NCBI GenBank assembly: GCA_026391355.1
Contig: JAPLDH010000013.1
Span: 1 to 64,000, forward strand
Source of the DNA: Bacteroidota bacterium
Lineage (GTDB): Bacteria; Bacteroidota; Bacteroidia; Bacteroidales; FEN-979
Reading direction: 5' to 3'
DNA: 64,000 nt
Position 1 is the first letter of the stretch, and each line of letters begins with the position of its first letter. Both the position numbers and the translations under genes were made by a program. Shown in pieces: positions 1 through 8,811 of the stretch. The notes beneath the pieces were generated by a model. It was not told where the DNA came from and did no database searches. It saw only the letters and a list, made by a program, of their open reading frames with translations.

Positions 1-133
1 ACCTCTCAAAATGAAACATCGAAATGCTCCCTGATACTTGCCTTAATGATATCTACTAGACCCATAACGTGGTCGCCTTCTCCCCGGGGTGGTATCAATT
101 TGTACCGTTTGCTGGTAGCAGTTTAGATCAGGG
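1..133. other. Unassigned sequence beyond the break in the ATPase gene
   Basis: This stretch follows the point where the minus-strand ATPase reading frame loses similarity to its family. No long reading frame continues through it. The only open stretch seen is a 19-residue minus-strand frame starting near 65. The sequence next to the break begins TTTTGACCC on the minus strand and contains two loosely similar pieces (CTGATCTAAACTGCTACC and CAAATTGATACCACC), which could be the end of an insertion element. The rest of such an element would lie outside the window, so this remains a guess. Confidence 0.25.
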
Positions 134-499
134 TCAAAATGCAAGTGATTCCGAAACATGCTTCATCAGAAAAGGCGAAGAGCTTCCCAGTAATAAAAAA
201 CGGGCAGAACTATCCGTACGATCCGATAGCACCCTTAAGATCGGGAATAATTCAGGCATCCGCTGGATCTCATCAAGAACAATGAGACCTTTCTGCTCCG
301 ACAGGAGCTGTTCAGGACTGCTCTTCAAGGCCTGGAACGAGACAGGATCTTCAAGGTCAAAAAAAGTGGCATGGTGGTTTGCACCAATCATCCTGCTGAT
401 CGTTGTTTTTCCGCATTGTCTCGGACCAAGAATGGTAGTAATTACAGACCTTTTGATTGCTTTTTCGATCTTTTCCCGAAGTTTCTTCCTTTGAACCAT
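134..499 (-). pseudogene. Broken AAA_14-family ATPase (N-terminal fragment)
   Basis: The 121-residue frame matches the start of AAA_14/DUF4143 ATPases, which are usually about 380-440 residues long. It has a Walker A motif GPRQCGKTT near residues 25-33, a Walker B motif LIVLDEIQ near residues 72-79, and the family's sensor stretch FLLLGSSSPFLMKHVSESLA. In intact relatives SLA is followed by GR and a DUF4143 domain. Here the frame runs into a stop three bases later and the following DNA is unrelated. The gene is therefore truncated by insertion or rearrangement. The cellular role of this family is poorly known. A complete but distant paralogue lies at 54953-56269. Confidence 0.7.
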
Positions 500-683
500 C
501 TCCTTGAATTTTAAAATATCATCTTTTAATTTTCAAGGACAAAAATAAGTAATATTTTAATAAAATGCAGAATAGTTTTTTCATCTGTAATGTTTTCAGG
601 ATGTATTATGATTTCTCATTTTGGATTTTGCTCTTTGCATATTGGATTTTGAATTTTCCGAAAGGATTTTTCCAAATATTTCA

Positions 684-691
684 TATTTTTG
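684..691 (+). promoter_or_regulatory. Possible -7 box for the first T9SS gene
   Basis: TATTTTTG matches the Bacteroidota -7 consensus TAnnTTTG and lies 41 nt upstream of the chosen ATG at 733. No clear TTTG -33 box is seen at the right spacing and the region is very AT-rich, so a chance match is possible. Confidence 0.3.
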
Positions 692-732
692 ATACATTAT
701 TATATTTCGGTATTTTTTCAATATTCTCACCT

Positions 733-1788
733 ATGAAAAAAATTTTACTTTTTGGAATGACTTTGCTCCTTATCCAGGGTTTGTATTCCAATCCAATCGT
801 TCTTCCGTCGCCTTATATCAATGAGTTCCAGGTTTTTACCGGAGGTCATTGGACGATGGAAGTTCTTCTCGACACCGAGGACTACTTCTGGCTCGACAGC
901 GTTAAAGTTCAGAACAACGCAGGATTTGCAAGAGTGAATGCAGTTTCTTTTATTCCCGATTACGGCTTCTTTGGATTTTCATTTTCCGATTCAGATCTCG
1001 ATCATTCAATTTTAGCCAATGAAAACGGTGATATTTTCACGGTAACCATATATTTTACCTGGGGCGGGAATTCCATGTTTACCAACAGCTTTGAGTTAAG
1101 ATACGGGAATGTCACTAATCCTCATGTGTATGCCCCAACTGCATCCCAGTCCATTGAGACATTTTTTACCCAAAGCGTAGTCACATTATCTGACAACCCT
1201 ACCTTAGGACTACCAAATGATACCAGCGGAACCTTTGGAACGGTGAGTGGAATTGTATATGACTTAAATGGTCAGCCTGTTCCCAATCAATCATTTAAAA
1301 TAGACAACTATTTTACTACCGATGCCACCGGCCATTATTCAACCCGGTTATTCTCCAGGATATTCACCTGGACAAGAATTTACTATGAAAAGTGGCCCGG
1401 ACATTATGCGTCAATTGCACTAACCCCCTATACATATTCAATGAAACCGGATTCCCTGATAACCCGGAACATTAATTTGCTCGAAGATTTACTCGTGGGG
1501 ATTGATCCCGGTACCAGGAATCCATCTCCTGTTTTATCCGTTTTCCCAAACCCGGTGAAAAACATGATCACCATCTCCTATACGACCGATCTGACATCGA
1601 CCGTCGATGATCCTGAGTTGTTCATCTATGATGCCACCGGAAAAATTGTCATCCATAAACCATTGATGAATCGCCAGGGGGTGATCAACCTGCCTGTAAA
1701 CCTGCCCGACGGACTCTACCTGGTGACGCTCAAATCCGGTAATAAATTGCAGGGGACCCGTCGCTTTATCGTGAGCCAGGGGAAATGA
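733..1788 (+). CDS. Secreted protein with T9SS type A sorting domain
   Basis: The 351-residue protein starts with a signal peptide (MKKILLFGMTLLLIQG). The frame is open further upstream, but that part is AT-rich and unlike a protein N-terminus, so the ATG at 733 is preferred. Residues about 160-230 resemble a carboxypeptidase-like regulatory beta-sandwich (GIVYDLNGQPVPNQSF, with DATGHYS). The last 80 residues form a T9SS type A sorting domain: SVFPNPVKNMITI, then LFIYDATGKIV, then LPDGLYLVTLKSGN. The protein is expected to cross the outer membrane by T9SS and be released or anchored. The middle part is not recognised. It overlaps the next gene by 4 nt, and it is probably the first gene of the run reaching 8758. 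Confidence 0.85.
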   Translation: MKKILLFGMTLLLIQGLYSNPIVLPSPYINEFQVFTGGHWTMEVLLDTEDYFWLDSVKVQNNAGFARVNAVSFIPDYGFFGFSFSDSDLDHSILANENGDIFTVTIYFTWGGNSMFTNSFELRYGNVTNPHVYAPTASQSIETFFTQSVVTLSDNPTLGLPNDTSGTFGTVSGIVYDLNGQPVPNQSFKIDNYFTTDATGHYSTRLFSRIFTWTRIYYEKWPGHYASIALTPYTYSMKPDSLITRNINLLEDLLVGIDPGTRNPSPVLSVFPNPVKNMITISYTTDLTSTVDDPELFIYDATGKIVIHKPLMNRQGVINLPVNLPDGLYLVTLKSGNKLQGTRRFIVSQGK

Positions 1789-2348
1789 TGCTGTATCTCA
1801 GTGTACTTCTATTATTGGGCTTTCCCCAGGTACACGACAAACAAACCGTTTCTTTTGTTGAAGAGTATATTGAATTCCGTCTTGACGGATCTGAATTTAC
1901 TGTGAATGGTCTCTATGTGTTTGTAAACAATGCGAACGCGGCATCCTCAACCAACATATTTTATCCATTCCCGGTTGCCGTTTCAGCTATTGATTCGGTT
2001 TTCATATTCGACAATTCAGCAGGAAAATTCCTAGAATTCTCCAAGGGGAAAAACGGCGTCAACTTTAATTTGCAGGTACCATCCAGGGACACACTAAAAC
2101 TGAATATTTTCTACCGGCAAAAAGACATAAAAGATAGTGTCCGATATATTCTGACCACCACCCGATACTGGGGTAAACCACTCGTGGAAGCACTCTACAC
2201 GTTTGAATTAAGGAAATCAAGAAAAATCAATTCCTTTTCATACGATCCGGACAGAGCCTCTGTTTCCGGGGATTGGATAAAATATTCCTGGAGAAAGCAG
2301 CATTTTATGCCCGACAGGGATTTTATCGCAGTGCTGGCAGACCAATGA
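1785..2348 (+). CDS. Hypothetical secreted protein
   Basis: A 187-residue protein whose start overlaps the previous stop in an ATGA, which implies translational coupling. The first 17 residues (MMLYLSVLLLLGFPQVH) look like a short signal peptide. The rest is rich in beta-prone stretches with many aromatic residues and has no cysteine pair or known motif that I recognise. Its position between a T9SS cargo and a TonB-dependent receptor cluster suggests an envelope protein. No function can be assigned. After it, 62 nt with repeated AAAATGGTA-like words precede the next gene. Confidence 0.7.
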   Translation: MMLYLSVLLLLGFPQVHDKQTVSFVEEYIEFRLDGSEFTVNGLYVFVNNANAASSTNIFYPFPVAVSAIDSVFIFDNSAGKFLEFSKGKNGVNFNLQVPSRDTLKLNIFYRQKDIKDSVRYILTTTRYWGKPLVEALYTFELRKSRKINSFSYDPDRASVSGDWIKYSWRKQHFMPDRDFIAVLADQ

Positions 2349-2410
2349 TAAAATGGTAAAATGGCAAGATGCAAAATGGTAAATGATTTTGAATTTTGCA
2401 TTAAGAAATA

Positions 2411-3151
2411 ATGTTTACCTTTAGATCGTCCTTTTCCATACACATAAAGAGATCCCTGGTGAAAACCATAACACACTCCTTACTACTTTTTATCCTTGTC
2501 TCTGTTTCAGGAACACTTTTATCCCAGGATACCGTGAAGGTTCCGGACCGGGTCCATGGCCCGGACCAAACACTATACAATGGAAAAAAATACAGCTATT
2601 TCCTTCCCACGGGGGTCAAAGGAGATCAATACCTCTTTTCACAGGATTACCTTGCCGGCAGTTTGACCCTCAGGGGAAAATGCTACCTGGGTCTCACCCT
2701 GAATTATGATATCTTCAACCAGCAACTTTTGCTGAAGTATAATGATGAAATGGGCGCGCTGAATATCATCGAAGTATCAAAAGCATGGATAAAACGCTTC
2801 AGCCTGGGCAGCCTGAATTTTGAATACCTGAACCTGGAACAGGGTCCGCGTTACTACCAGGTGCTGGGTGAAAGCCGGGTACAGATCCTTTATTACTGGA
2901 CGAAAACCCTGGTTCTTGACGTTGTGTATGGTTCTTCTGTTTATACATTTACACCCGCCCAGAAGGATTCTTATCTTTTCATGCATGGACAACTCAGACC
3001 ATTCAGGAACAACCGGGGCCTGGTCCGGCTTTTTGACCCTGTTCACAGGGCGCAGATAAAAAGTTACCTGCGGAAAAATAAAATCAATGTGAAAAAAGCC
3101 GCCGACCAGACTATTGTCGAGTTGATCACCTATATCGGCAAAATCTTATAA
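2411..3151 (+). CDS. Hypothetical exported protein
   Basis: A 246-residue protein with a basic N-terminus followed by a hydrophobic stretch (SLLLFILVSVSGTLLSQ) that looks like a signal peptide with a rather long n-region. No other ATG lies between the start and this stretch, which supports the start. The mature part has alternating beta-strand character and no family that I recognise. Its stop is only 4 nt before the receptor gene at 3156, so it is cotranscribed with the receptor. A role with the receptor system (for instance surface exposure or assembly) is possible but not shown. Confidence 0.7.
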   Translation: MFTFRSSFSIHIKRSLVKTITHSLLLFILVSVSGTLLSQDTVKVPDRVHGPDQTLYNGKKYSYFLPTGVKGDQYLFSQDYLAGSLTLRGKCYLGLTLNYDIFNQQLLLKYNDEMGALNIIEVSKAWIKRFSLGSLNFEYLNLEQGPRYYQVLGESRVQILYYWTKTLVLDVVYGSSVYTFTPAQKDSYLFMHGQLRPFRNNRGLVRLFDPVHRAQIKSYLRKNKINVKKAADQTIVELITYIGKIL

Positions 3152-3155
3152 CGGG

Positions 3156-5927
3156 ATGAAATTACTGCTGATCATACATCTGCTGTTTTTTAGCAATCCC
3201 GTCCGGGATAAAGGCCCCGATACGCTGGTTTCCTGTCACTTCAGGGAATTGCCATTCATGGAATTCTGCGATTCTATTTACCATGAATCAGGGGTAAGGA
3301 TCTATTATCAGATATCCTGGGTACAAGGGATCAGGGTGACCATTGATACAGACAATATCAGCGTAAAGCTGGCAACTGAGATGGCCCTGAAAGGTACCGG
3401 TCTCGAAGTATCTGCCTGGAATGATGACCTGGTGGTAATGCCGGGTGAAAAACTCCCTGCGGGGTTGCCCCGTTTTAAGATACAGCAGTCGCCATCCGAT
3501 AGTTCTGCTCCCTCTGCCAGGGCACTCACCGAGAGCGAGGAACGGTATCTCACAGGGAGAAAGGCAGATGTATTGCAAACCCTGAGGGTGGGCAGGAAAG
3601 GACTTTCCGGGAGCGCTTCCAGGGTAACCATCCGGGGCCGGATCACCGAACAACAGACCGGGGAGGTTCTGATCGGCGCTACGATGTACCTCGAGGAGAC
3701 CAGAACAGGCAAGGCCACCGACCTGAACGGCAATTTGAGTTTTGTGCTGAGACCCGGACATTATACCGCAGTTTTTTCATTCATTGGAATGGAACCAAAG
3801 AAATATTTCCTCGAAGTTCTTTCCGACGGTGAGTTCACTGTCGAGATGAAGAAGTCGGCCATACAGATAAAGGAGGTGGTGGTCTTTGGTGACCGGCAGA
3901 TGAGTATCCGGTTCAAGGACCCCGGCCTTGAAAAGATCTCTGTTAAAACGATCAAGGAAATACCAATGTTGATGGGTGAACGCGATATCCTGAAAGTCTC
4001 GGAGATGTTGCCAGGAATTGTCACGGTTGGTGAAGGCTCGGCAGGGCTTAGCGTCAGGGGTGGAAACTACGACCAGAACGCTTTCTATATCAACAGGATA
4101 CCAATTTACAACACCTCCCACCTCTTTGGATTCTTTCCTGTCTTTAATGCCGATATCGTAAAGGATTTCTCCATTTACAAAGGGCATATTCCTGCCCGAT
4201 ACGGTGGCCGGCTAAGCTCTGTATTTAACATCACCGGCAGGCAGGGGAACCGCAAACGTTTCACTGCCCATGGCAGTATAAGCCCTGTTACCGCCACTCT
4301 TTCCGTGGAAGGTCCGTTAAAAAAAGATACCAGTTCATTCCTGATCAGTGGCCGCTATTTATACTCCGACTGGATCCTCCGCCAGATCAATGACCCGGTG
4401 GTCCGCACCAGCAAAGCCGGGTTCAACGACCTCTCGGCCTCCTGGAACTACGATTTCCGTAAAAGCCAGTTATCCCTCTTTGTGTACCATAGCCAGGATG
4501 AGTTCAGACTCTCCGATATCAATTACTATAAGTATTCCAACAATGGCGCTTCAATCAATCTAAGCCATTATTTCAGTACCTCAATGCGGGCTGACTTTTC
4601 CCTGACAGGCGCACAGTACGGTTTCAACACCATTGATCAACAGGAACCGCCCCAGGCATATACACATTCTTATCTTATCGGCGATTACAGGGTTAATGCC
4701 GATTTTACACATGAACTTTCTTCCAGGAATACCCTTCAATACGGGACAGGAATTACCTTTTACAAACTCGACAGGGGAACGGTCATGCCCTATGGGGAAA
4801 AATCAATACGATTGCCGGTCGGACTTGGCCAGGATCTTGGTATTGAGAGTGCCCTCTATCTTTCCGATGCCCATGATATCCTTTCCTGGATGAACATTTC
4901 CGCTGAATTCAGGCTCACGCTTTTTAACCCACTTGGACCCAGGACGGTTTACACCTATTATCCCGATTCCCCTAAAGACCCGCGTTACATTAACGATACC
5001 CTGCATTTTGGCAACGGGCAGGCCATCAAATGGTATTTCGAGCCGGATATCCGGGTTGCAGTGAACATGCGTACCGATGAAGACGGAACCATGAAGGTCG
5101 CCTTCAACCAGATGCACCAGAACCTGTTCATGCTGAATAACACCATTGCCCTGTCGCCAAATTACCAGTGGAAAATGGCTGATTACCATATTCCCCCGGC
5201 CCTTTGCAACCAGATCTCTGCCGGGGTTTTCCGCACATTTCCAAAGCCCGGATGGGAAACCTCTCTCGAACTCTATTACAAGCGAATAATCAATTATCCT
5301 GAATTTATCGACGGGGCGGATTTTCTCGGCAACCCGCTCGTGGAAACTTCGGTTTTGCCCGGTAAACAGAACGCTTACGGGATAGAATTCATGCTCCGCC
5401 GCAGCGGCCGTAAGCTGGAAGGATGGCTCTCCTATACCTTTTCGCACTCTATCGTTAAGGTTGACGGTGATCAGCCCTGGAAACGAATCAACAACGGAGT
5501 TGCCTACCCGGCAAACTATGACATCCCGCATGTGCTGAATACCGTGATCAACTACCATATCAGCCGCAGGGTGACTGCCTCGGGCGTCATTACTTACAAA
5601 ACCGGGAGTCCGGTTACATACCCCATCTCGATCTACTATATCAACGGCATCCCATATGTGGATTATTCCAATCGCAATGAATATCGTATCCCTGACTATT
5701 TCAGACTTGACCTTTCAATGACCATCGAGGGAAATCTCAAAAGAAATAAGTTTCTTCATAATTCAATATCATTCAGCTTATACAATGTGACCGGACGGGA
5801 TAATCCATATGCGGTTTACTTCAAACTGGTCAATGGAAAAATTACAAGTTATCAATATTCAGTCATTGGTGTGCCCATTTTCACGATCACATGGCTGTTT
5901 AAACTCGGGAATTATGCGTCGGATTAA
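3156..5927 (+). CDS. TonB-dependent receptor with STN and carboxypeptidase-like domains
   Basis: The 923-residue outer-membrane transporter has a short signal peptide, then a secretin/TonB short N-terminal (STN) domain at about residues 25-95. A carboxypeptidase-like regulatory domain follows at about 150-235 (GATMYLEETRTGKATD through VVVFGD). The plug domain spans about 260-365, with SVRGGNYDQNAFYINRIPIY and RYGGRLSSVFNI, and the rest is a 22-strand-type barrel. The substrate is unknown. STN domains often signal to an inner-membrane anti-sigma factor, but no such pair lies next to it here. The next gene, a DUF4249 lipoprotein, overlaps its 3' end by 14 nt. DUF4249 proteins commonly accompany this receptor class, so the two likely work together at the outer membrane. 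Confidence 0.92.
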   Translation: MKLLLIIHLLFFSNPVRDKGPDTLVSCHFRELPFMEFCDSIYHESGVRIYYQISWVQGIRVTIDTDNISVKLATEMALKGTGLEVSAWNDDLVVMPGEKLPAGLPRFKIQQSPSDSSAPSARALTESEERYLTGRKADVLQTLRVGRKGLSGSASRVTIRGRITEQQTGEVLIGATMYLEETRTGKATDLNGNLSFVLRPGHYTAVFSFIGMEPKKYFLEVLSDGEFTVEMKKSAIQIKEVVVFGDRQMSIRFKDPGLEKISVKTIKEIPMLMGERDILKVSEMLPGIVTVGEGSAGLSVRGGNYDQNAFYINRIPIYNTSHLFGFFPVFNADIVKDFSIYKGHIPARYGGRLSSVFNITGRQGNRKRFTAHGSISPVTATLSVEGPLKKDTSSFLISGRYLYSDWILRQINDPVVRTSKAGFNDLSASWNYDFRKSQLSLFVYHSQDEFRLSDINYYKYSNNGASINLSHYFSTSMRADFSLTGAQYGFNTIDQQEPPQAYTHSYLIGDYRVNADFTHELSSRNTLQYGTGITFYKLDRGTVMPYGEKSIRLPVGLGQDLGIESALYLSDAHDILSWMNISAEFRLTLFNPLGPRTVYTYYPDSPKDPRYINDTLHFGNGQAIKWYFEPDIRVAVNMRTDEDGTMKVAFNQMHQNLFMLNNTIALSPNYQWKMADYHIPPALCNQISAGVFRTFPKPGWETSLELYYKRIINYPEFIDGADFLGNPLVETSVLPGKQNAYGIEFMLRRSGRKLEGWLSYTFSHSIVKVDGDQPWKRINNGVAYPANYDIPHVLNTVINYHISRRVTASGVITYKTGSPVTYPISIYYINGIPYVDYSNRNEYRIPDYFRLDLSMTIEGNLKRNKFLHNSISFSLYNVTGRDNPYAVYFKLVNGKITSYQYSVIGVPIFTITWLFKLGNYASD

Positions 5928-7065
5928 AAATATCTCAGTCATATTCGTCTTATTGCTGCTATTCTCCTGCATCAAGATCTATAACCCGAATATTGATGCC
6001 AAAGCAGAGAAAAAGTATGTTGTATCGGGACGGATCACCGGTACAGAAGGCTGGCAGGAGGTTGAAGTTTCTCTCTCTTCTCCCATTGAATCGCCGGAGT
6101 ATATTCCGGTACCGGATTGCCAGGTCAGGATCCTGGATGATAAGGGTAATGTTTTTTCACTGGAAGAATACAAGCCGGGGCATTACCATGTATGGATAGG
6201 TCAGGAATATCTTTTACCGGGCACTTCATACAAGGTCAGGGTTACAACATCGGGCGGAGAGGAACTGGCTTCCGGATTTGATAAAATGCCAACCGGTCCG
6301 GTGCTGGATTCTGTCTATTATCTCATTAAGGATATTCCGACACCGGATCCTGAAATTAACCTGAGGGTGATGCAATTTTATATAGACCTGAAGGCACAGG
6401 GTAACTACAGTCAATATTACAAATGGGAGGTTGTCGAGACCTGGGAGTACCATGCCGCCCATCGGATCCAATATTACTATGACGGCACCGTTCATCGTGT
6501 CTCACCCCCTGATTATTCCAAGGTGGTGTGCTGGGACACAAATCCGGTGAAGAATGTCTTTACCCTTTCTACGAAAAGTCTTTCTCAGAATACTTACAAT
6601 CAATACCCGTTACATGTTATTGACGGACACACTTCACGTCTGGCGTACCTGTACAGCATATTGGTCTTCCAGTATGCCCTGAGTGAGGGTGCATACAATT
6701 ACTGGGAGCAGTTGCGCATCAATAGCAATGAACAAGGTGGGCTGTATGAAAAACAACCCCTTGCCATTAAAGGCAACCTGCTGAATGTGAGTCACCCTGA
6801 AAGAGAAGTGCTGGGCTATTTCTACGCAGCATCGGTGTCGTCGAGAAGATATTTTTACCATGATATTGAAGGTATTGAACTGGATTTCAATAACGGTTGC
6901 ATTGAAGAAGAATTGGGTATGGGTGGTTGGAAAAATGTTAACCCGTGGGACTATCCGGTTTACTTTTATTATAAACTTGAGGTGCTGAAAATACTGTCCA
7001 ATGAATGTGTTGACTGTCGTCTGTTGGGCGGTACCATTGTAAAACCTGATTTCTGGCCAAAATAG
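5914..7065 (+). CDS. DUF4249 family lipoprotein
   Basis: The 383-residue protein starts MRRIKNISVIF and has a lipobox LLFSC about 20 residues in, so it should be a lipid-anchored periplasmic or surface protein. The frame is open upstream to 5809, but the ATG at 5914 puts the signal peptide in the right place. The body fits DUF4249: YVVSGRITGTEGWQEVEVSLS followed by VPDCQVRILDDKGNVF, with a beta-sandwich start and a large mixed domain. Members are typically encoded next to TonB-dependent receptors, as here. Two cysteines near the C-terminus (NECVDCR) may form a disulphide. Its molecular role is not established. Confidence 0.85.
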   Translation: MRRIKNISVIFVLLLLFSCIKIYNPNIDAKAEKKYVVSGRITGTEGWQEVEVSLSSPIESPEYIPVPDCQVRILDDKGNVFSLEEYKPGHYHVWIGQEYLLPGTSYKVRVTTSGGEELASGFDKMPTGPVLDSVYYLIKDIPTPDPEINLRVMQFYIDLKAQGNYSQYYKWEVVETWEYHAAHRIQYYYDGTVHRVSPPDYSKVVCWDTNPVKNVFTLSTKSLSQNTYNQYPLHVIDGHTSRLAYLYSILVFQYALSEGAYNYWEQLRINSNEQGGLYEKQPLAIKGNLLNVSHPEREVLGYFYAASVSSRRYFYHDIEGIELDFNNGCIEEELGMGGWKNVNPWDYPVYFYYKLEVLKILSNECVDCRLLGGTIVKPDFWPK

Positions 7066-7066
7066 C

Positions 7067-8758
7067 ATGAAAAGATTTCTTTCGCTATATTATCTTATGT
7101 TGATAACACTCTTACCGGTCTGTTCAGGGCTGAGGTCGCAGGACTTTTTTGTCAATGCGGAAGGGGAAAGGATCCAGGCTTGCACCGACAGGACAATGTA
7201 TGTTTCTGGCGAGAAAGTGCTTTTTTCTGCGGTTATTTTTAATGAAAAGGATCTTTTTCCGGAAGAATTCAGCCGGATTTTTTACTGTGAACTGATCACA
7301 CCTGCCGGGAAAAAGATCACCGGTGGGAAATATCTACTGCAAAATTCTTCCGGGCAGGGATGTCTTACCATTCCCGAAGAAACCATCTCGGGTATTTATT
7401 TCCTGAGGTTTTATACCCGGTTCATGAGAAATATCGGTACGGATGGATATAAATACATCATGCTGAAGATCATCAATCCTTTTAAAACAGAAGTACTTTC
7501 AGGAAAGGATGTAATTGACAGTGCAGATCCGGCAGGGAATTACAGGGAAGTACCTGCGGGTGATCAGTCCCTGGTTATTGCATCCGGCAAAAAGACCTTC
7601 TCCCCCGGGGAGGAGATCCGTTTTAACATCAGGAGGAATACCGTTACGGGGTCACATACTAAGTTATGCCTGTCAGTAATCCCTGAATTCACCTTTAACG
7701 GTATATTTTACCCGTATAAGAAAAAACCGGATACTGCTAAAAGTGGCGGATATCTTCCTGAAACCCGTGGTATTTCACTGTCTGGTCATTTACTTGAAAA
7801 GGAATCAGGGAAACCGGTCCCGGATGCCAAAGTAAATTTATCCATCATCGGAGACAAGGATATTCAGGTGGTCCGCACCGGTTCAACCGGAAGGTTCTGT
7901 TTCACATTACCGGATTATCATGGTCACAGGGACATCTTCCTTTGCGCCGGTGAATTGCCGAATTTCTCACCTGAAATCCTCATCGACAATGATTTCTGTT
8001 CGAGACCGGTAAATCTTCCTTCACCCCTGTTCACGCTGAATAATGAAGAGATGAAGGCTGCCTATAAGCTGGCCGTTAATTCCAGGATTACTTCCATTTT
8101 CAGGAAGGATACCCTGGCTGGTGACTCCCAGGGAGAAGAAAATACTGTATCTTTTTACGGAGAGCCTTCGGGGGTGCTTGTCATGGACAAATACATCGAC
8201 CTGCCGACAGTCGGGGAATATTTCACCGAACTGTCGTTTGGAGTGAGTTTGAAAAAGGTCCAGGACAGATATCAACTACGGTTTTACTCAACTCAGGCTG
8301 AGATGTCAATATATGATCCGCTTGTACTTGTGGATTGGGTTGCCGTTGATGATATTGAAAAGATCGTGGCTATGCCGCCGCGTAACATCGACCGGATTGA
8401 ACTCGTGAATTCCCTTTATATCAAAGGAAATACAACATACGGAGGAATTATCAGCTTTGTGTCGAAAAAAAACGACTTTGCAGGCATCAACCTTTCAAAA
8501 TCAGGAACATTTGTCAATTACAGCTTCCTGGAAAAGTGTGCTGAAAACATTTCGTCGGGTCCTTCTTCGATAAATATTCCCGATTCCCGCAACACTGTTT
8601 ACTGGAACCCGGCTGTTCAGACACATAATGATGGCACTGCAAGTATCTCATTCCCGGCCCCCGGCACACCGGGAAAGTATGACATCCTGCTCAGGGGAAT
8701 GAGCAATACCGGGGAGGTAGAATTAAGAAAAGAGACGATTGTTGTAAAGGCTTACTGA
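7067..8758 (+). CDS. Secreted MG2-like protein with carboxypeptidase-like domain
   Basis: The 563-residue protein begins one base after the previous stop. After a signal peptide (to about residue 24) comes a macroglobulin MG2-like beta-sandwich with the typical DRTMYVSGEKVLFSAVIFN. A second sandwich lies around residues 165-230, and a carboxypeptidase-like regulatory domain (ISLSGHLLEKESGKPVPDA) around 235-310. The segment PPRNIDRIELVNSLYIKGNT near 440-460 resembles a receptor plug motif. Such proteins are found beside receptor/DUF4249 pairs in Bacteroidota and may form an extracellular part of the uptake complex. This is family-level inference. It ends the plus-strand run that starts at 733. 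Confidence 0.75.
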   Translation: MKRFLSLYYLMLITLLPVCSGLRSQDFFVNAEGERIQACTDRTMYVSGEKVLFSAVIFNEKDLFPEEFSRIFYCELITPAGKKITGGKYLLQNSSGQGCLTIPEETISGIYFLRFYTRFMRNIGTDGYKYIMLKIINPFKTEVLSGKDVIDSADPAGNYREVPAGDQSLVIASGKKTFSPGEEIRFNIRRNTVTGSHTKLCLSVIPEFTFNGIFYPYKKKPDTAKSGGYLPETRGISLSGHLLEKESGKPVPDAKVNLSIIGDKDIQVVRTGSTGRFCFTLPDYHGHRDIFLCAGELPNFSPEILIDNDFCSRPVNLPSPLFTLNNEEMKAAYKLAVNSRITSIFRKDTLAGDSQGEENTVSFYGEPSGVLVMDKYIDLPTVGEYFTELSFGVSLKKVQDRYQLRFYSTQAEMSIYDPLVLVDWVAVDDIEKIVAMPPRNIDRIELVNSLYIKGNTTYGGIISFVSKKNDFAGINLSKSGTFVNYSFLEKCAENISSGPSSINIPDSRNTVYWNPAVQTHNDGTASISFPAPGTPGKYDILLRGMSNTGEVELRKETIVVKAY

Positions 8759-8764
8759 TTACTG

Positions 8765-8801
8765 AACAAATTCAAAATGCAAAATGCAAAAAGAATTTGT
8801 T
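8765..8801. terminator. Probable bidirectional terminator hairpin
   Basis: AACAAATTC (8765-8773) and GAATTTGTT (8793-8801) are perfect inverted repeats around a 19-nt A-rich loop. They lie between two converging genes that end at 8758 and 8812. The position is what a shared terminator would have, although the stem is AT-rich and only 9 bp. Confidence 0.4.
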
Positions 8802-8811
8802 ATTGTGCTAT

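Noticed and set aside
69-494. 141-residue plus-strand frame
   Set aside because: It is antisense to the clearly recognisable AAA_14 ATPase fragment and has no family features.
4803-5558. 251-residue minus-strand frame
   Set aside because: It is antisense to the TonB-dependent receptor barrel, whose frame is strongly supported.
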